Shown here piece by piece: positions 60,376 through 64,000 of a DNA stretch of 64,000 nucleotides. Position 1 is the first letter of the stretch. Every line of letters starts with the position of its first letter. Position numbers and translations under genes: made by a program. The DNA is from Acidobacteriota bacterium. GTDB taxonomy: Bacteria > Acidobacteriota > Blastocatellia > Pyrinomonadales > Pyrinomonadaceae. The stretch covers positions 248,001-312,000 of the forward strand of contig JAEWFC010000015.1 of NCBI GenBank assembly GCA_023389035.1, written 5' to 3'. The notes beneath the pieces were generated by a model. That model did not search any database, was not told the DNA's origin, and was given only the letters and a program-made list of their open reading frames with translations.

Positions 60376-61125
60376 TCATTTTGCGTAGAGAAGATATTTC
60401 GGGTGCTCTGCGTCGCGGACAAAGCCTTCGGCGACGAGACCGGCCGCAAATGCGTCCTCGAACTCCGTTTTGAGCCTCGCTTGTTCTTCGATAGCTCTTG
60501 CCGGATCGGCAGCAACCAAAGCTGCCCAATCGGGGGTGACCTCGATCGTTCTCGCAGGTTCGCGGCTCTCCGAAAAAGTGCGGCCATCGGCCAGAGCCTG
60601 CACCTTTTCGCTGTTCAGATGCCACTCAGCGAAAAGCCGGTCACTCGCGAGCCCGATCGGCACTCCGCCGGTCGACGCGGTCGAGTAATCAATGCCGTAG
60701 AAATTCGGCTGATATTCCGTGATCTTTGCCCCAAGCTTTTCCAGATTGAAATATGCGTTCCTCGCTTTCCACGGCTCGAACGTCCACTTCACGTACTCGA
60801 CCCCAAGCTCCAAAGACCGTTTCCGTTGAGCCCACTTGAGCTTTCCGCCGATCCCAAGGCTCTGGTGCGTCGCTTTCACCGCCGTCATGTGCGAGTAAAA
60901 CGCCTTTTCCCCACGAAGGAACGCCGGAACGCTGAGCACAAATCCAACCAGCGTGCCCGCGTCGTACGCCCCCAAAATAAAGCCGCCAGCGTTCTTTGTC
61001 ACCACAAAGTGCCTTACGGGCGATATCTCGATCTCAGGGAGGGCGAAGACTTCACGCTGCAGATCTACGCAATCGGCAAGCTCCGCGAGCGTGGTGCATT
61101 CTCTGATCTGTATGTCTGGTTTCAC
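60376..61125 (-). CDS. GNAT-superfamily protein (COG3375-like)
   Basis: 249 residues with a GTG start. REVFALPEIEISPVRHFVV, GGFILGAYDAGTLVGFVLS, THQSLGIGGKLKWAQRKRSL (Q/RxxGxG-like pocket, here SLGIGGKLK) and WTFEPWKARNAYFNLEKLGA are typical of the COG3375 type. It has a C-terminal extension of about 70 residues. It leads the operon with the Rieske oxygenase. Confidence 0.8.
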   Translation of the reverse strand: MKPDIQIRECTTLAELADCVDLQREVFALPEIEISPVRHFVVTKNAGGFILGAYDAGTLVGFVLSVPAFLRGEKAFYSHMTAVKATHQSLGIGGKLKWAQRKRSLELGVEYVKWTFEPWKARNAYFNLEKLGAKITEYQPNFYGIDYSTASTGGVPIGLASDRLFAEWHLNSEKVQALADGRTFSESREPARTIEVTPDWAALVAADPARAIEEQARLKTEFEDAFAAGLVAEGFVRDAEHPKYLLYAK

Positions 61126-61280
61126 TTTTTTGCGGGGTCAGATCGACCGGTCTGCTGAAACTTTCGCAATTTGCCGAATGGCTGTCAAATTCCGAGATTT
61201 TTCTAACAAATAGAGCTTTGTTTTTGCTATGCTAGTTATCGGCTATCGCTCCCGCGGTCCTCGCTATTCGGCTTTTTCAA

Positions 61281-62846
61281 ATGACCTCGACTCAATCCCT
61301 AGACATCAATGGCGATCTACGCCGAAATCCGCTTGCCGAGCTTCTGATCGAAACCTCGCAGGCGAAGCTTTCCGGCTCGCTCCGGCTCTCGTTCGGCGAC
61401 CGCAAGGCGATCGTCTATATTCTCAACGGCCGCGTCGTCCACGCGGTTTCCAATCAACGCGAGCACCGCCTGTTCCATATCGGACTTACCAATCGCCGCC
61501 TCACTAAGGACCTGCTGGCCAAACACCCTAATTTCGCGAACGATATCGAATTTTCAGCGGAGTTGAAGAGATCAGGCGAGCTTACCGCGGTCGAACTCAA
61601 AGACCTTGCGATCATGCAGATCGAGCAGATCCTGATAGATACCCTTAGCTGGACCGAGGGTAAATGGGTCTATAGCCCGCACGCACGTCTGCGAGCGGAT
61701 CTTGCCTTGGAGGTCGACGCCGGCGTATTGCTTTTGAATTATGCGCGATGCCTGCCCTCAGCGACGGTCATCGACCGTTTCCGCAGCGTTCAGGAAGTGT
61801 TTTGCCGGAATGGCAACGCACAGCCGCCGCTGGAATTGCAGCAGCACGAGCAGTACGTCCTGGACCGGTTCTCACACGGCCATTTTTCGATCGCACAGCT
61901 GAAAGCTAACAGCCCGCTGCCCGAATCCGGCCTGTTGCAGGGGCTTTATGCTCTGTGGCTTTGCGGCCTGCTTGAGCGCAAAGAATGGACCAGCGGCCTG
62001 TCACAGAACAAACTCGACGCGATCAAGTCCGCGCGCTTGGCTCGAACAGGTTCCGCAGCGGCCTTACCGGCCGACACGGCTCCAGAGAAACCGCAGCCGG
62101 TCAACACCGGATCGTCCGAAAAGGAAGTACCGGCCAAGATCGCGGAAACCGAGCTGACAGTCGATCAATATCTGGAACAGGTCGAATCGGCCGAATCCTA
62201 CTACGCATTGCTGGGCGTGACCGACAAGGCGTCGATAGCCGAGATTAAATCTCGATATTTCACCTTTGCGAAAAATTTCCACCCTGACCGGTTTCACCGC
62301 GAGGATGAAAAGAAGCACTCCCGGATCCAGCATGCGTTCACACAGTTGGCTCATGCTTACGAAACGCTGAAGACCGCCGAATCGCGTGAGGCGTATGACT
62401 TTAAACTGCGAAAAGAACTGGAGATCAAAGAGAAGAGAAAGGCCGCGGGTAAGGCTGAGGAGCCCGTAAACGTTCAGGAAGAAAAGGGTCTTGAGAGCTT
62501 TGAAATGGGCCTCGAGCTCTACCAGGACGAAGACTACCCGGCTGCTGCTACACATCTCGCACGGGCGTGTCATTACAGCCCTCAAAACGCTCTCTACCAC
62601 GCATATTTCGGCAAAGCTCTGTCTTACACCGGCTCGAAGTATTACCACAAGGCCGAAGGCGAGCTGCAGCAGGCGGTCAAGCTCGACCCGAAGAACACAA
62701 AGATTCGCATGATGCTGGTCGAGTTCTTTATCGATATAGGAATGCAGAAGCGTGCCGAAGGCGAACTGCGACGCTTCCTCGCGATCTCACCCGGGAATCG
62801 TGAGGCCGAGGACATGATGAACCGCATGCAGGAAATGATGGCCTGA
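61281..62846 (+). CDS. DUF4388 (PATAN) / DnaJ / TPR protein
   Basis: 521 residues. Residues 8-110 are a DUF4388-type domain (DLRRNPLAELLIETSQAKLS, GSLRLSFGDRKAIVYILNGR). A J domain near 310-370 has YYALLGVTDKASIAEIKSRY and the HPD in KNFHPDRFHRED. A TPR block ends it (SFEMGLELYQDEDYPAAATH, ALSYTGSKYYHKAEGELQQA). DUF4388 is common in delta-proteobacterial and acidobacterial signalling proteins; the J domain suggests a DnaK partner. It is divergent from the GNAT gene. Confidence 0.88.
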   Translation: MTSTQSLDINGDLRRNPLAELLIETSQAKLSGSLRLSFGDRKAIVYILNGRVVHAVSNQREHRLFHIGLTNRRLTKDLLAKHPNFANDIEFSAELKRSGELTAVELKDLAIMQIEQILIDTLSWTEGKWVYSPHARLRADLALEVDAGVLLLNYARCLPSATVIDRFRSVQEVFCRNGNAQPPLELQQHEQYVLDRFSHGHFSIAQLKANSPLPESGLLQGLYALWLCGLLERKEWTSGLSQNKLDAIKSARLARTGSAAALPADTAPEKPQPVNTGSSEKEVPAKIAETELTVDQYLEQVESAESYYALLGVTDKASIAEIKSRYFTFAKNFHPDRFHREDEKKHSRIQHAFTQLAHAYETLKTAESREAYDFKLRKELEIKEKRKAAGKAEEPVNVQEEKGLESFEMGLELYQDEDYPAAATHLARACHYSPQNALYHAYFGKALSYTGSKYYHKAEGELQQAVKLDPKNTKIRMMLVEFFIDIGMQKRAEGELRRFLAISPGNREAEDMMNRMQEMMA

Positions 62847-62909
62847 TAAGTGCCGTCCGTTGTGCTAAGATTATCTCCGTCAGGCACAAAAAAGACGGGC
62901 ACTTGTTTT

Positions 62910-63485
62910 ATGCAGAGCATGGCTGCAGCGGAATCTAAGTTCGACGAAAAGATACTCGCACTTTCATCACGGATCGATGCGTTCGAGGGCTACAAGCACG
63001 CCCACGGGCTGCGTATCGCTGAGATCGCGGATCGCCTCGGCGAGGAGCTCGGCATCTCCGTCCACGACCGGCATTTCATGCAAAACGCCGCACTGTTGCA
63101 TGACATCGGTGAGCTGGTAATGAACCGGCCTTACATTCGCGAACCCCGAGCCCTAACAGAGATCGAACGGCTCGATATGCAGCGGCATTCCGTCCTCGGC
63201 GAGCAGGAAGCGGCAAAACGCGGACTTTCCCGAGGCGTGCAGCTGCTGATCCGTTGGCACCATGAATGGTGGAACGGCACCGGCTATCCCGACCGCCTCC
63301 ACGGAACCCAGATACCACTCGCGGCCCGCATCCTTCGTGTCGCCGACAGCTATGCTGCGATGACCGATGACCGACCGCGACGCCACGCCCGCACCGAAGC
63401 CGAAACAAAGCAATACCTGACCGAATGGGCCGGACTCGAGTTCGACCCACGCGTTGTCCTCGCCCTGCTGCGAGTCGCGAAATAG
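62910..63485 (+). CDS. HD-GYP-like phosphodiesterase domain protein
   Basis: About 191 residues. The HD residues lie in HAHGLRIAEIADRLG and NAALLHDIGELVMN, and the GYP motif in HHEWWNGTGYPDRLHGTQI, followed by AARILRVADSYAAMTDDRPR. This fits cyclic di-GMP hydrolysing HD-GYP domains; the canonical DGxGYP aspartate is Asn here, so the activity is uncertain. No receiver domain is fused. It lies 63 bp after the DUF4388 gene and 2 bp before the next. Confidence 0.83.
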   Translation: MQSMAAAESKFDEKILALSSRIDAFEGYKHAHGLRIAEIADRLGEELGISVHDRHFMQNAALLHDIGELVMNRPYIREPRALTEIERLDMQRHSVLGEQEAAKRGLSRGVQLLIRWHHEWWNGTGYPDRLHGTQIPLAARILRVADSYAAMTDDRPRRHARTEAETKQYLTEWAGLEFDPRVVLALLRVAK

Positions 63486-63487
63486 TT

Positions 63488-64000
63488 ATGATCGATCATC
63501 AGGAAACGCCGCGGGGTTGGCTCGCGTTCGAACAGAATGTGCTTGCTCGCATGGAATTCAAGTCCGCGATCATCCCGTTCACGTCCGATCCGGCGTTAGG
63601 CGTGTTTCTTAAACGCCGCGGTGTTCGCGTTGCCGCTAACGATCTGATGCAGTCGTCGTGGACACGCGCTGTGGCTGCGATCCAGAACAGCTCGGAAAAG
63701 CTTTCCGATGAGGATGTAAATCTCGTTCTCGAAGATGTATATGTACCGGGAAATCGCCTGCGAAATCCCGCATTGCGCACGTGGTTCAGCGAAACGGATT
63801 CCTGGTGGTTCGATAACGTCCGGGCTAATCTCGACCGGCTTTCCTCACCGAATAAATTCGCACTCGCCGCCGATATCGCGATGATGGTCGGCGACTACGT
63901 ACACTCATTTACTGACGAGACCCGCGACCTGCGGCAGCCGCTTTCGAACGTCTTTCGCCGGCTCTGGATGGAGATGCACGAGCCAATAAACAACGGTCAG
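63488..64000 (+). CDS. Partial gene at window edge, possibly D12-class methylase-like
   Basis: 171 codons are visible, with the stop beyond the window. The ATG is 2 bp after the HD-GYP stop. Near the start, SAIIPFTSDPALGVFLKRRG and VRVAANDLMQ weakly recall the motif I region of D12-class adenine methylases, but the glycine-rich FxGxG is not intact. The rest (WWFDNVRANLDRLSSPNKFA, WMEMHEPINN) is unassigned. The DPPY motif, if any, would lie beyond the window. Confidence 0.4.
   Translation, partial: MIDHQETPRGWLAFEQNVLARMEFKSAIIPFTSDPALGVFLKRRGVRVAANDLMQSSWTRAVAAIQNSSEKLSDEDVNLVLEDVYVPGNRLRNPALRTWFSETDSWWFDNVRANLDRLSSPNKFALAADIAMMVGDYVHSFTDETRDLRQPLSNVFRRLWMEMHEPINNGQ

Overview
The window looks like a chromosomal segment of an uncultured or little-studied Acidobacteriota, most likely from the Blastocatellia/Pyrinomonadales side. 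This is inferred from gene content, not from a marker gene: an mglB-like/mglA pair, an ECF-type sigma factor translationally coupled to a Ser/Thr kinase with a C-terminal PD40 propeller, a class II ribonucleotide reductase, an S46 peptidase, a diderm-type TonB and Mpl, and many secreted proteins with unusual domain fusions. Protein-coding density is high. There are no insertion sequences, phage genes, rRNA genes or CRISPR arrays.

Layout. 1-6.6 kb: a LecA-like secreted protein, then a leftward cell-wall precursor operon (yvcK/glmR, glmU, a 51-aa gene, a conserved hypothetical, glmS, a quinone oxidoreductase). 6.8-8 kb: mglB-like and mglA. 8.5-10 kb: a GNAT, a small exported protein and a peptidoglycan-binding-like protein. 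10.2-13.7 kb: sigma factor and PD40 kinase. 14.1-14.3 kb: tRNA-Asp and tRNA-Val. 14.4-21.5 kb: prenyl synthase, flavin reductase, Hsp33, nrdJ behind an NrdR-type operator, and a NapH-like ferredoxin/TPR fusion. 21.8-29.6 kb: two large secreted proteins (one a FN3/di-haem peroxidase/FG-GAP fusion), PBP4 and an RRM protein. 30-36.7 kb: SpoIID/LytB, mpl, an S46 peptidase and an aminotransferase. 37-42.9 kb: AAG glycosylase, CBS protein, glyoxalase-fold protein, a DsbA-like/glutaminyl cyclase/deaminase/transporter run, and TonB. 42.9-53.8 kb: a leftward run of radical SAM-PDZ, ald, SLC13 permease, a candidate zinc peptidase, ALDH, DegP and an MDR dehydrogenase. 53.9-64 kb: three unknown genes, a PLA2-like protein, glyA, ligA, a Rieske oxygenase with GNAT, DUF4388/J/TPR, HD-GYP, and a gene cut by the window edge.

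Functional themes are envelope building and recycling (GlmR/GlmU/GlmS, Mpl, PBP4, SpoIID, IspA), envelope protein quality control (DegP, DsbA-like, Hsp33, S46 peptidase), and signalling or polarity (MglAB, sigma/kinase, HD-GYP).

The most striking signal is not a gene. Four intergenic arrays (8077-8328, 13718-13948, 24113-24406, 36790-37041) are built from 12, 11, 14 and 12 contiguous units of exactly 21 bp. Each array has its own consensus. Units have diverged by substitution, but I found no insertion or deletion that breaks the 21-bp phase. Three of the four sit between convergently transcribed genes. 21 bp is both two B-DNA helical turns and seven codons, and three arrays share a lysine/leucine heptapeptide frame. 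I know of no established function for these arrays.
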